A stretch of DNA of 64,000 nt from Sphingorhabdus sp. (lineage in GTDB: Bacteria; Pseudomonadota; Alphaproteobacteria; Sphingomonadales; Sphingomonadaceae). Below the pieces are notes generated by a model. The model saw only the letters and a list, made by a program, of their open reading frames with translations, was not told where the DNA came from and did not search any database. Positions 44,864 through 52,325 of this stretch are shown piece after piece. The stretch spans positions 1 to 64,000 of the forward strand of contig JANQNO010000009.1 in NCBI GenBank assembly GCA_028279555.1. Direction: 5' to 3'. The number at the start of each line of letters is the position of its first letter. The stretch's first letter is position 1. The position numbers were made by a program, and so were the translations under genes.

Positions 44864-44940
44864 GCGCCCGTAGCTCAGTAGGATAGAGCACCAGATTCCT
44901 AATCTGGGGGTCACAGGTTCGAATCCTGTCGGGCGCACCA
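44864..44940 (+). tRNA. tRNA-Arg (anticodon CCT)
   Basis: The acceptor stem GCGCCCG/CGGGCGC, D-arm TAGCTCAGTAGGATAGAGCA, anticodon arm CCAGATTCCTAATCTGG with loop TTCCTAA (anticodon CCT), and T-arm ACAGGTTCGAATCCTGT all fold. CCA is encoded. It would read the rare AGG codon. Confidence 0.96.
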
Positions 44941-44968
44941 TTTTCTCGCAACATACCAATTCTTCCCA

Positions 44969-45088
44969 AGCCGCTCATGCTGAGGAGGGATTGAGCTTGC
45001 CGAAATCCCGTCTCGAAGCATATATCCTTCGAGACACCGCTCGATGCTTCGACAAGCTCAGCATCAGGCGGTTCCTCAGGATGAGCGA
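44969..45088. repeat. Long imperfect palindromic repeat after tRNA-Arg
   Basis: The left part (CCGCTCATGCTGAGGAGGG, TTGAGCTTGCCGAAAT, TCTCGAAGCATATATCC) mirrors the right part (TTCGAGACA, TGCTTCGACAAGCTCAGCAT, TCCTCAGGATGAGCG). It contains the CTTCGACAAGCTCAG core also seen at 8608-8677. It is probably a compound of two repeat units. It fills most of the gap between the tRNA and the next gene. Confidence 0.75.
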
Positions 45089-45112
45089 AAAAGACAGATG
45101 GCTGTGCAAAAG

Positions 45113-45147
45113 AAAAACCCGCCAAGGTCACTCCCTGGCGGGTTTTT
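45113..45147 (-). terminator. Intrinsic bidirectional terminator
   Basis: AAAAACCCGCCA and TGGCGGGTTTTT pair around AGGTCACTCCC. It has A and T tracts on both sides, so it can end transcription of the alanine-rich lipoprotein gene (minus) and of anything reading from the tRNA side. Confidence 0.85.
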
Positions 45148-45171
45148 CAGAAAATTGAGCGCTTAAGAAGC

Positions 45172-45474
45172 TTACTCGGTAGCTTCCTTCACAGCCGTCG
45201 CGCCGTCATTCACGGCTTCTGTCGTAGCGTCAGCAGCACCTTCAACGGCATCGCCAGTTGCTTCAACAGCATCACCAGCGGTTTCGGCTGCAGCATCGGC
45301 TGCACCCGCAGCGGCGTCGCCGGTTGCTTCAACGGCATCGCCAGCAGCTTCGCCAGTTGCTTCAACAGCGTCGCCAGCGGCATCAGCAGCCTGCTCGGCC
45401 TGGTTGCAAGCTGCAAGACCAGCTGCAAGTGCCAGAGCGGCGACCGTCGAAACAGCTTTGTTCAGTTTCTTCAT
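45172..45474 (-). CDS. Alanine-rich lipoprotein with 11-residue LEA-like repeats
   Basis: The 100-residue product has a lipoprotein signal (ALALAAGLAAC). The mature part is made of 11-residue units: AGDAVEATGEA, AGDAVEATGDA, AAGAADAAAET, AGDAVEATGDA and VEGAADATTEA. Such 11-mers form amphipathic helices in LEA group 3 proteins and in some bacterial envelope stress proteins. It starts at ATG 45474 (MKKLNK). A stabilising or spacer role in the periplasm is inferred. A strong terminator follows. Confidence 0.8.
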   Translation of the reverse strand: MKKLNKAVSTVAALALAAGLAACNQAEQAADAAGDAVEATGEAAGDAVEATGDAAAGAADAAAETAGDAVEATGDAVEGAADATTEAVNDGATAVKEATE

Positions 45475-45573
45475 TGTAAACTCCATTACTTTCCTGTCCT
45501 AGGAGCGCGCGATTTAGCGGAGCGTGGTAGCCGGATGCAAGTAACTTTATAGAAAATATTTAAATACAAGGAA

Positions 45574-45987
45574 TTATTTGTCGACACCCTTGACTTTACC
45601 CCACTGCCGCGCCGCCGTGTAGCCCAGATACCCCGTACCAAAGAGGCCCCAAAGTGCTTCGGGTATACCCGAAAGATAGCTGTTCATCCCATTGCTGATG
45701 CTCGAGGCGACTTGCGGCTGGAATGCCGCGATGATTCCCATCGGTATGGACCATAGGATGATCACATAGATTACATAAAGAAAGCTGGGCCTTGCTCTGC
45801 TGGTCCACGGATCGGAAGACTGTGCTTCGGCAAGGATAGCGGAGATCTGCGTTTTCAGCGCTTCCATCTCCTGTTTGCCTTCCAACGCAATCAGCTCAAG
45901 CTTCGCTTTGTCGCGGGCTTTCGGGTCCGGGATAACCTTGTCGATTATCTTTGCAATCGGCCCGATCAGCGATTCAATCAACGGCAT
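45574..45987 (-). CDS. Phage-type holin family protein (3TM holin)
   Basis: The 137 residues have a charged amphipathic start (ESLIGPIAKIIDKVIPDPKARDKAKLELIAL), then at least two hydrophobic segments (about 68-90 and 110-125), ending ARQWGKVKGVDK. This matches the phage 3TM holin family. Its start overlaps the end of the GH108 gene by 14 bases, so the two are co-translated as a lysis cassette. No other phage gene is near. In Rhodobacter a GH108-type endolysin and a holin release gene transfer agent particles; a similar role is inferred here. Confidence 0.82.
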   Translation of the reverse strand: MPLIESLIGPIAKIIDKVIPDPKARDKAKLELIALEGKQEMEALKTQISAILAEAQSSDPWTSRARPSFLYVIYVIILWSIPMGIIAAFQPQVASSISNGMNSYLSGIPEALWGLFGTGYLGYTAARQWGKVKGVDK

Positions 45988-46552
45988 TTTGTTCGTCTCC
46001 TAAATTTCCAATGCGGTTTTTCAGCCAGCCATAGATGAAGGCTTCCTGTGTTGGCTGCTTTTCGGCGAGACGCAGATAATGTGCGCCTTGCAAGGCCTCG
46101 ACCGCCTTGATCAGCACATCTTCCCCTTCCTTTCCGCGTTTCAACAGAAGCCTGTTCAGCGCTCCCAAGCTCTTTGGACCCAATTGCCGGTCGATCTTGA
46201 GATCGTCATAATCCTTCTGGTTGCGGTTCAGCGCGTTGAGCGCCCGTTGAAGAAAACCGGCCGCTCGTCCCGTTCCCATGTTGATACCGGTGTCAAACAG
46301 CTCGGCGGCCAGCTTTGGCGCGACTTTGGCGACATCGTAGAAGCGCGGCGCATGCCAGTATAGCCTGCGATAAATCTGTTCGGCGCTCTCTCTTGGTAGC
46401 GATCGCATATCCCCGGTATAACCCTGCTGCCTTGCCACGGCCTGAGTGATCCCCATATTCGTTGGGCCGCCGCGGTCCGCCGGATGATTTGAATATCCGC
46501 CCTTGCGGCGAATAACCTCTGCGATCAGAACTTTGATATTGGATGGTTCCAT
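45974..46552 (-). CDS. GH108-family endolysin-like protein with Glu-to-Lys change
   Basis: The 192-residue protein matches GH108 N-acetylmuramidases: YSNHPADRGGPTNMGIT near the start, LYWHAPRFYDVAKVAPKLAAELFDTGINMG, and the C-terminal peptidoglycan-binding-like half with FIYGWLKNRI. In the family the catalytic residue is the Glu of EGGY; here the sequence is RKGGY, with Lys at position 17. The enzyme may be inactive or use another residue. No signal peptide, so it would need the downstream holin. Its promoter carries CCTATTTGGTTAT, shared with the HTH regulator gene at 51702. Confidence 0.86.
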   Translation of the reverse strand: MEPSNIKVLIAEVIRRKGGYSNHPADRGGPTNMGITQAVARQQGYTGDMRSLPRESAEQIYRRLYWHAPRFYDVAKVAPKLAAELFDTGINMGTGRAAGFLQRALNALNRNQKDYDDLKIDRQLGPKSLGALNRLLLKRGKEGEDVLIKAVEALQGAHYLRLAEKQPTQEAFIYGWLKNRIGNLGDEQNAVD

Positions 46553-46578
46553 CTACATTCCTTTCCGTGCGAATCTGA

Positions 46579-46605
46579 ATAACCAAATAGGTTATCTGTA
46601 GGAAA
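46579..46605 (-). promoter_or_regulatory. Candidate operator upstream of the lysis cassette
   Basis: ATAACC-AAATA-GGTTAT (46579-46595) is a perfect palindrome 27 bases upstream of the GH108 start. TAGGAAA follows at 46599-46605. Both the 13-mer ATAACCAAATAGG and the TAGGAAA half-site recur at 51724-51750 in front of the HTH regulator gene. Confidence 0.6.
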
Positions 46606-46685
46606 GAGAAATAATGATATGGGAATGTAGATTGCATCGCTGCTGGAGGACGCGTATAGCAAGCTTCTGAATTTTTGAAGGAAAA

Positions 46686-46762
46686 TGGTCGGGACGAGAG
46701 GATTCGAACCTCCGACCCCCACACCCCCAGTGTGATGCGCTACCAGGCTGCGCTACGTCCCG
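46686..46762 (-). tRNA. tRNA-Pro (anticodon GGG)
   Basis: On the minus strand the acceptor stem CGGGACG/CGTCCCG, D-arm TAGCGCAGCCTGGTAGCGCA, anticodon arm TCACA-CTGGGGG-TGTGG (anticodon GGG after T33) and T-arm CGGAGGTTCGAATCCTC all fold. CCA is encoded. Confidence 0.96.
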
Positions 46763-46775
46763 ACCGTGGCAGCGG

Positions 46776-46804
46776 CCTATATGCGGCGATGTTGGATAAT
46801 GCAA
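46776..46804 (-). promoter_or_regulatory. Candidate promoter of tRNA-Pro
   Basis: On the minus strand TTGCAT (46804-46799) and TATAGG (46781-46776) are 17 bases apart and 14 bases upstream of the tRNA. This is close to the housekeeping pattern. Confidence 0.45.
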
Positions 46805-46915
46805 GCATGAGGATAGCCGTTGCACACATGCCTGCTGCGTGATAATCGCGCGCATCGTTTTTGGGCAGCGTGAGTGACAAGTTGGCTCGCGGCCCGACCA
46901 ATCTTTACTCGGGGA

Positions 46916-47248
46916 ATGGAAATGGGTTTGTTAGTTGCAGCCGCCGCGGGAGGCAGTGCAGGCGGCACCAGTTTTTTGGTTCAGCTTCTGCCGCTGCTGC
47001 TGATATTTATCATCTTCTGGTTTTTTCTGATTCGGCCGCAGCAAAAACGGCAAAAGGAACATGAGGCGAAGATCAACGCGGTGCAGCGCAACGACGATGT
47101 TGTGACCTCGGGCGGTCTGATGGGCCGGGCAGTCAAGATCGCGGATGAACATATAGAGGTCGAAATCGCCAAGGGCGTGCGGGTCAAGGTCGTTAAATCG
47201 ATGCTCGCCGATGTCAGCTCGCGAAGCAGCAAACCTGCCAATGATTGA
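46916..47248 (+). CDS. yajC: Preprotein translocase subunit YajC
   Basis: The 110-residue protein has one transmembrane helix (FLVQLLPLLLIFIIFWFFLIRP) followed by the QQKRQKEHEAKINAVQRNDDVVTSGGLMG motif that defines YajC. It belongs to the SecDF-YajC complex that assists SecYEG export. The start is 46916 or 46922. secD follows 80 bases later. Confidence 0.94.
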   Translation: MEMGLLVAAAAGGSAGGTSFLVQLLPLLLIFIIFWFFLIRPQQKRQKEHEAKINAVQRNDDVVTSGGLMGRAVKIADEHIEVEIAKGVRVKVVKSMLADVSSRSSKPAND

Positions 47249-47328
47249 AGCTGCGGTCACTCCGCTCCTTGATATTCGATCGGCACCGGCCCAGATAGGG
47301 CGGCAGGCAATGTACTTGGAATATCTGT

Positions 47329-48921
47329 ATGCTTGAATTTTCGCAGACGCGCAGGCTCATGCTGAGTCTGATCCTGGTGTTTGGAGTGCTTTTTGCCATT
47401 CCGAGCCTGCTGCCTGCAAAATACCTGGAACAGCTTCCAGAGTGGGTGCCTGCTGAAAAGATAAATCTGGGGCTCGATCTGGCTGGCGGCAGCCATATCC
47501 TGCTCGAAGCAGACCCGTCAGAGCTTCAGCAGACGCGGCTTGAATCGCTCGAAGACGGCGTACGTAATGCGATGCGCCGAGCCGATCCACGCATTGCCAT
47601 TTCCGACATGTCCCGTGCGGGCGGCAATGTCGGCTTTCTGGTTACCGATCCCTCGCAGATCGATGCAGCGCGCAAGCAAATTGAACCGCTGGTGGCGAAC
47701 AATGCTACCGGCGGGCGCGACTGGGACATCAACATTACTGATGGAAACCGGATAACCCTCACGCCATCGGGGAGCGGCAATGAAACCGCGCTGGACCAGG
47801 CGATGGATACCGCCAAGGACGTCATCGACCGCCGTATCAACGCGCTGGGGACGCTGGAACCGACGATCATCCGTCAGGGAGACGAGCGCATCGTTGTCCA
47901 GGTGCCGGGTCTTCAGGATCCGCAACAGCTCAAAGAGCTGATCGGCAAGACAGCGAAACTAGAATTCAAGCTGGTCGATGAAAATGCCGATCCCGATCAG
48001 ACCGCGGCCGGCAAAGCGCGCGTTGGCAGCCAGATATTTCCCATGGAGGACGGCACCGGAAACATTGCGGTACGCCGGCTGGGCGGGATTTCCGGTGACA
48101 AGCTCGTTAAGGCCGATCCAACCTTCGATGCGCAGACCAATGAACCGGCGGTCACGATCCAGTTTGACAGCGAGGGCGGTCAGAAATTCACCCGCATGAC
48201 GCAGCAGCATACCGGCAAGCTGTTTGCCATTATTCTGGATGGGCAGGTTATTTCCGCGCCCGTCATCCGGGAGCCGATCTATGGCGGCGTCTCGCAGATT
48301 TCGGGAAGCTTTACGGTGGAAACATCAAATCAGCTCGCCATCGCATTGCGCTCCGGTGCCCTGCCGGTTGAGCTGAAAATTGTCGAGGAGCGATCGGTTG
48401 GTGCCGATCTGGGCCAGGATTCGATCCGCCGCGGCGCGCTTGCGGCCATGATTGGTATTACCACAGTTCTTGTAATGATGTTCCTGGTTTACGGGCGCTT
48501 CGGCCTCTATGCAAACGCGGCGCTAATCATCAATGTGCTCATGATCCTGTCGGTTATGGCGCTTGCCAATGCGACATTGACCCTGCCGGGAATCGCCGGC
48601 TTTGTTTTGACAGTCGGCGCAGCTGTCGACGCGAACGTGCTGATCAATGAACGGATCCGCGAAGAGGTCAGGCGGGGCAGACGCGTCTTCCAGGCCGTTG
48701 AGTTCGGCTACAAGGAAGCCAGCCGCGCCATCTTTGATGCCAACATCACCAATGTGATCGCTGCCACCCTCCTATTCTTCCTGGGTTCGGGGCCGATCCG
48801 CGGTTTTGCGGTGGTTTTGATGATAGGCATTGTCACTTCGGTCTTCACCGCCGTGGTCATCACCCGCATGTGGGTGTCTGGCTGGCTCAAGAAAACGCGC
48901 CCTCAGGCGCTCAATGTATAG
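47329..48921 (+). CDS. secD: Protein translocase subunit SecD
   Basis: SecD uses the proton gradient to pull proteins out of the Sec channel. The 530 residues start with a transmembrane helix, then NLGLDLAGGSHILLE, the periplasmic P1 domain, and five C-terminal helices (GALAAMIGITTVLVMMFLVYGRFG, TLPGIAGFVLTVGAAVDANVLINERIREE). Length and motifs are typical. secF is 12 bases downstream. Confidence 0.97.
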   Translation: MLEFSQTRRLMLSLILVFGVLFAIPSLLPAKYLEQLPEWVPAEKINLGLDLAGGSHILLEADPSELQQTRLESLEDGVRNAMRRADPRIAISDMSRAGGNVGFLVTDPSQIDAARKQIEPLVANNATGGRDWDINITDGNRITLTPSGSGNETALDQAMDTAKDVIDRRINALGTLEPTIIRQGDERIVVQVPGLQDPQQLKELIGKTAKLEFKLVDENADPDQTAAGKARVGSQIFPMEDGTGNIAVRRLGGISGDKLVKADPTFDAQTNEPAVTIQFDSEGGQKFTRMTQQHTGKLFAIILDGQVISAPVIREPIYGGVSQISGSFTVETSNQLAIALRSGALPVELKIVEERSVGADLGQDSIRRGALAAMIGITTVLVMMFLVYGRFGLYANAALIINVLMILSVMALANATLTLPGIAGFVLTVGAAVDANVLINERIREEVRRGRRVFQAVEFGYKEASRAIFDANITNVIAATLLFFLGSGPIRGFAVVLMIGIVTSVFTAVVITRMWVSGWLKKTRPQALNV

Positions 48922-48933
48922 GGAGGCTGAACG

Positions 48934-49920
48934 ATGAGGCTTTTGAAACTCGTTCCGGACAATACCAATATCAGCTTCCTAAAATGGCGGAATATCGCCT
49001 TGGCAATCTCCGTTCTGTTGATGATTGGGTCGGTCGCGCTGGTGCTTATGCGCGGATTGAATTTCGGTGTCGATTTCGTGGGCGGCCAGATGATCCAGGC
49101 GACCTTCACACAGTCGGAACAGGCACCGATCGCCGATCTGCGCAGCAAGGTCGGTTCGCTGGGTTATGGCGAGCCTGTCATTCAGCGCTTTGGACAGCCG
49201 AACCAGGTTTCTATTCGCATGAAATTACCCGAAGGAGCGGATGAAAAACCGGAACTTGCCAACGAGATGGGCAATCAGGTGGTCGCCAAATTACAGGCCG
49301 ATTATGAGGATGTTCGCATTGACGGGAATGAGGCGGTTTCTGGCAAAGTCTCGGAGGAGCTGTTTTCCGATGGCGCTTTGGCTCTGCTAGCCGCCATATT
49401 GGGCGTGTCTATTTATATCTGGATCAGGTTTGAGTGGCAGTTCGGCGTTGGCGCGATCTGGGCCCTTTTCCATGATGTGACGCTCACCTTCGGGCTATTT
49501 GCGCTGACCCAGCTGGAGTTCAATCTCAGCACAATTGCAGCTTTGCTGACGATAATCGGTTATTCGCTCAACGATACGATTGTCATCTATGATCGCATTC
49601 GCGAGAATCTGAAAAAATTCAGGAAGATGGATATCAGCGCGCTGCTCGACCTCTCGGTCAACGAAACCCTGCCGCGTACGATAATGACTAGCCTGACTAT
49701 TCTGGCACCGTTGCTTTGCCTGGTATTCCTTGGTCCGGACGTGATTTTCGGTTTCGCGCTGGCAATGACATTTGGCGTTGTCATCGGTACCTATTCGTCG
49801 GTCTATATGGCTGCACCTATCCTCATTTGGCTCAAGGTCGGGCCCGACAGTTTCGTTCCCGAAGAGGGCGTCGGTGACAAGAACGAACTCCGCAACGAGA
49901 ATTTCGGAGCGCAGGTTTAG
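48934..49920 (+). CDS. secF: Protein translocase subunit SecF
   Basis: The 328-residue partner of SecD has RGLNFGVDFVGGQMIQ after the first helix, then FHDVTLTFGLFALT and TIIGYSLNDTIVIYDRIRENL, as in SecF. Its stop overlaps the convergent glycosyltransferase stop by 4 bases. Confidence 0.97.
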   Translation: MRLLKLVPDNTNISFLKWRNIALAISVLLMIGSVALVLMRGLNFGVDFVGGQMIQATFTQSEQAPIADLRSKVGSLGYGEPVIQRFGQPNQVSIRMKLPEGADEKPELANEMGNQVVAKLQADYEDVRIDGNEAVSGKVSEELFSDGALALLAAILGVSIYIWIRFEWQFGVGAIWALFHDVTLTFGLFALTQLEFNLSTIAALLTIIGYSLNDTIVIYDRIRENLKKFRKMDISALLDLSVNETLPRTIMTSLTILAPLLCLVFLGPDVIFGFALAMTFGVVIGTYSSVYMAAPILIWLKVGPDSFVPEEGVGDKNELRNENFGAQV

Positions 49921-51128
49921 GCCACATACCCAAATCCGTCCCGTATATGGGTCCTGACCCTAACAATTTCCCTGAAAAACTCTTCCAGCTCGCGCGCATT
50001 GTCTTCCCAGGAAAAATGCGCGACCTGCGCCGATACCTTTTCGGGCGGTATAGGGCTGGCCAAGAGTTCTCTTGCAGCAGCGGCAATGGCATCCGGGTTG
50101 CGATCGACGATCCGGCCGGCATCCGATGATTTGATGAGTTCGGGCGCGCCTCCGACATTGCTCGATATCACGGGCGTGCCGCAGGCAAGTGCCTCGACCC
50201 AGGCGTTTGCCAAACCTTCATTTTCCGACACCAGCGCCATAATATCTGCTGCGCGGAAAAGGGAAGGCAGGTCGTCATGCGGCACGCTTCCCTTGAATAT
50301 CACACGGTCCGACACGCCAAGCTGCTGCGCCAATCTGCGATACTGACTTTCTGACTCTCCCGTCCCGGCGAGCATGAGTTTGGCTTCCGGGAGCTTTGGC
50401 AGCGCTTCGATTAGCAGGCCCTGACCCTTTCGCTCGATCAGCGCGCCCACCGACAGAATGAGCGGCCCCGATATGTCCAGCCTTGATCTGTCGTTGGCAC
50501 GACCGGCGGGATGAAAACGGCTGCGGTCGAGTCCGGTATAGTGGACTTTGATTCTCCCACTATCGAATCCCAATTCGACCATTTCCTTTTTGAGCGCTTT
50601 TGAAACCGCCAGCATGCCTGCTGCCTTGGCAGCAGCAGCGGCAACTTGCGGGCCCGTATCGCCGCGCATGGCCCAAAGATGGATATCGTTTCCGCGCGCT
50701 TTCACCGTAAATGGAATGCCCAGCCTGTCCGCCAATTGCATCGCGGCCGGACCATCCGGGTAGAAAAATTCAGCGCCAATCAGATCAAAAGGCTGTTCAG
50801 CGTGCAATCTCTGAACCAATGGCCACGCCGCGCGTGCGATCAGCCCGGCGTTATGACGCGCGCCGACTACCGGAAATAGCGCAAAACGCGGGCGATAGAC
50901 ATTTAGGCCGCGCCATGTTTCCTGCCGGGGCAGTGAGCGCAGATCGGCGTAGCGCGCATTCAGGCTGAGCGGCCAGGGCGGTATCCCAATTGGATTGACA
51001 ACTGTTACCTCGACGCCTTCGCGCGCGGCCAGTCCAGCGGTCTGCCTTTCGATAAAAATGCCAAAATTCGGCTTCGCTGTATGCGGGAAAAATGTCGCCA
51101 GAGTTAGGATGCGCAGCGGAGACGGCAT
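49917..51128 (-). CDS. Glycosyltransferase family 4 protein
   Basis: The 403-residue GT-B enzyme starts LRILTLATFFPHTAKPNFGIFIERQ. It has the donor-binding motif ENEGLANAWVEALACGTPVISSNVGG (E-x7-E, about 305-313). The acceptor is unknown. The last 15 residues (RVRTHIRDGFGYVA) are encoded across a remnant of the CTAG element (49947-49962), so the native C-terminus ended near REIV. A lone gene with no polysaccharide cluster around it. Confidence 0.87.
   Translation of the reverse strand: MPSPLRILTLATFFPHTAKPNFGIFIERQTAGLAAREGVEVTVVNPIGIPPWPLSLNARYADLRSLPRQETWRGLNVYRPRFALFPVVGARHNAGLIARAAWPLVQRLHAEQPFDLIGAEFFYPDGPAAMQLADRLGIPFTVKARGNDIHLWAMRGDTGPQVAAAAAKAAGMLAVSKALKKEMVELGFDSGRIKVHYTGLDRSRFHPAGRANDRSRLDISGPLILSVGALIERKGQGLLIEALPKLPEAKLMLAGTGESESQYRRLAQQLGVSDRVIFKGSVPHDDLPSLFRAADIMALVSENEGLANAWVEALACGTPVISSNVGGAPELIKSSDAGRIVDRNPDAIAAAARELLASPIPPEKVSAQVAHFSWEDNARELEEFFREIVRVRTHIRDGFGYVA
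49947..49962. repeat. Element-end remnant inside the 3' end of the glycosyltransferase gene
   Basis: ATGGGTCCTGACCCTA equals one end of the CTAG element family (inverse TAGGGTCAGGACCCAT). Only one arm remains, and it is read through by the glycosyltransferase frame. Confidence 0.6.
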
Positions 51129-51138
51129 AACGCTTGGG

Positions 51139-51702
51139 TCAGAGCTTGCGTATCAGGCGGATAGCTTTTGCGATCCAGACCGGATCGCTCACGATCTGCT
51201 GGCGTGCGCCGGCCTCTAGTGGCAGCAAATGCAGCTTTCCATCCTCGCGCCCCAGCAGCCGGGCAAAGAGAAATCGTCCGCCCGGTCGCGGCACAAGTAC
51301 ATCCAGATTGAGTGCCGATGCGAATTCTTCGGGCTCGATCTGTTCGAGCCACACCTCATCGCCTTGCCTGTATTCTCCAATGCTGCTCGCCATCCGCATT
51401 CCTATGCTGCGTCCGCCAATTGCCGGGACCAGCATAGTTTCTTCTTGCTCGGGTGCATGCGCGCCTTTGGCACCAAAAACAGCGGCTACCGGCAATTCCT
51501 GCTGATCGGGCAGCTGAACCAATTGAGAGCTGTCAACGCCGAGCGCGGCAGCGATACGGTTCAGCCAGTCGATCGATAATGTACGCATCCCGGTTTCCAA
51601 CCGGCCGATGGTTTGCGCGGTTGTCGGCGGATCACAGCGTGCTGCCACGTCCGCCAGGGTTAATCCTTGTGACTTGCGCACTTCGCGTATCCGGCTGAGC
51701 AT
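51139..51702 (-). CDS. XRE-type HTH repressor-like regulator, RogA-like by context
   Basis: The 187-residue protein has an N-terminal helix-turn-helix (REVRKSQGLTLADVAARCDPPTTAQTIGRLETG, about 5-40). A C-terminal effector or dimerisation domain ends KAIRLIRKL. It is divergent from a DUF6456 gene with a 104-base promoter region holding two palindromes. In Caulobacter the HTH repressor RogA is divergent from gafYZ, the activators of gene transfer agent genes, and this arrangement matches. Autoregulation and control of the GH108/holin cassette are inferred from the shared 13-base site. Confidence 0.78.
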   Translation of the reverse strand: MLSRIREVRKSQGLTLADVAARCDPPTTAQTIGRLETGMRTLSIDWLNRIAAALGVDSSQLVQLPDQQELPVAAVFGAKGAHAPEQEETMLVPAIGGRSIGMRMASSIGEYRQGDEVWLEQIEPEEFASALNLDVLVPRPGGRFLFARLLGREDGKLHLLPLEAGARQQIVSDPVWIAKAIRLIRKL

Positions 51703-51723
51703 AAGCAGTTTTCCCGAAAAACG

Positions 51724-51770
51724 ATAACCAAATAGGAAAATACTTTCCTACATATTTTGCCAAATGGCAA
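51724..51770. promoter_or_regulatory. Divergent control region with palindromic operators
   Basis: ATAACCAAATAGG (51724-51736, shared with the lysis cassette promoter) overlaps the perfect palindrome TAGGAAA-ATAC-TTTCCTA (51733-51750). A second palindrome, TTGCCA-AA-TGGCAA, lies at 51757-51770. They sit between the starts of the HTH and DUF6456 genes, where a repressor could shut both. Confidence 0.65.
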
Positions 51771-51806
51771 GGGGGTTTCTCTCACGGATTCAAACAAGGA
51801 TGTGTC

Positions 51807-52322
51807 ATGCCGCGCAAAGCAACATTACGAAAACCTCTTCATAGCGACCCGCGAAACCTGGTCGAACGGCCCGTGCTGCAAGATGCAGCATCTCAAAACC
51901 GCCGCGCCGCCCGCAGCGTGACCGTAAATCTATCGGAATCGCCGCTTAGCTGGCTGCATAGCCGGGGCCATCTTAGTGACCGGCAGCTGCTCGCCGGCGA
52001 AAAGCTGCGCGAAGATTTCGAAGCTGCTGCGATGGGCGCACAGATCACCATGCGCTGGGACGGTGCACCGCTCAGCAAGCAAAAGCGCGGTAGCCATGAA
52101 CCAGTTGCGCAGAGCGAAAGAATGATGTTGGCGAAAGAACGACTTGACGAGGCATTGCAGTCGCTAGGACATGATCTGAGCGACATTGCCTGGCGGGTTA
52201 TCTGCGGCAACGAGGCGATTTCCGGAGCAGAAAGGTCGCTGGGTTGGCCGCAGCGATCCGGGAAGCTGGTATTGCGTATCGCGCTCGACCGGCTGGCGGC
52301 GCATTACCGCCTTCCGGGTTGA
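51807..52322 (+). CDS. DUF6456 protein, GafZ-like activator candidate
   Basis: The 171-residue protein has the DUF6456 pattern SPLSWLHSRGHLSDRQLLAGEKLREDFEAA and the distal RVICGNEAISGAERSLGWPQRSGKLVLRIALDRLAAHYRL, whose end resembles a sigma region 4 helix-turn-helix. As I recall, DUF6456 is the C-terminal half of the Rhodobacter GTA activator GafA and is the separate GafZ protein in Caulobacter. No GafY-like partner is adjacent, which is a difference. It converges on the ABC-F gene with 3 bases between stops. Confidence 0.78.
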   Translation: MPRKATLRKPLHSDPRNLVERPVLQDAASQNRRAARSVTVNLSESPLSWLHSRGHLSDRQLLAGEKLREDFEAAAMGAQITMRWDGAPLSKQKRGSHEPVAQSERMMLAKERLDEALQSLGHDLSDIAWRVICGNEAISGAERSLGWPQRSGKLVLRIALDRLAAHYRLPG

Positions 52323-52325
52323 CCG

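Noticed and set aside
45172-45474. CRISPR-like spacing of repeats on DNA level
   Set aside because: The periodic DNA repeats are 33 bases long and encode 11-residue protein units in an open frame; there are no spacers.
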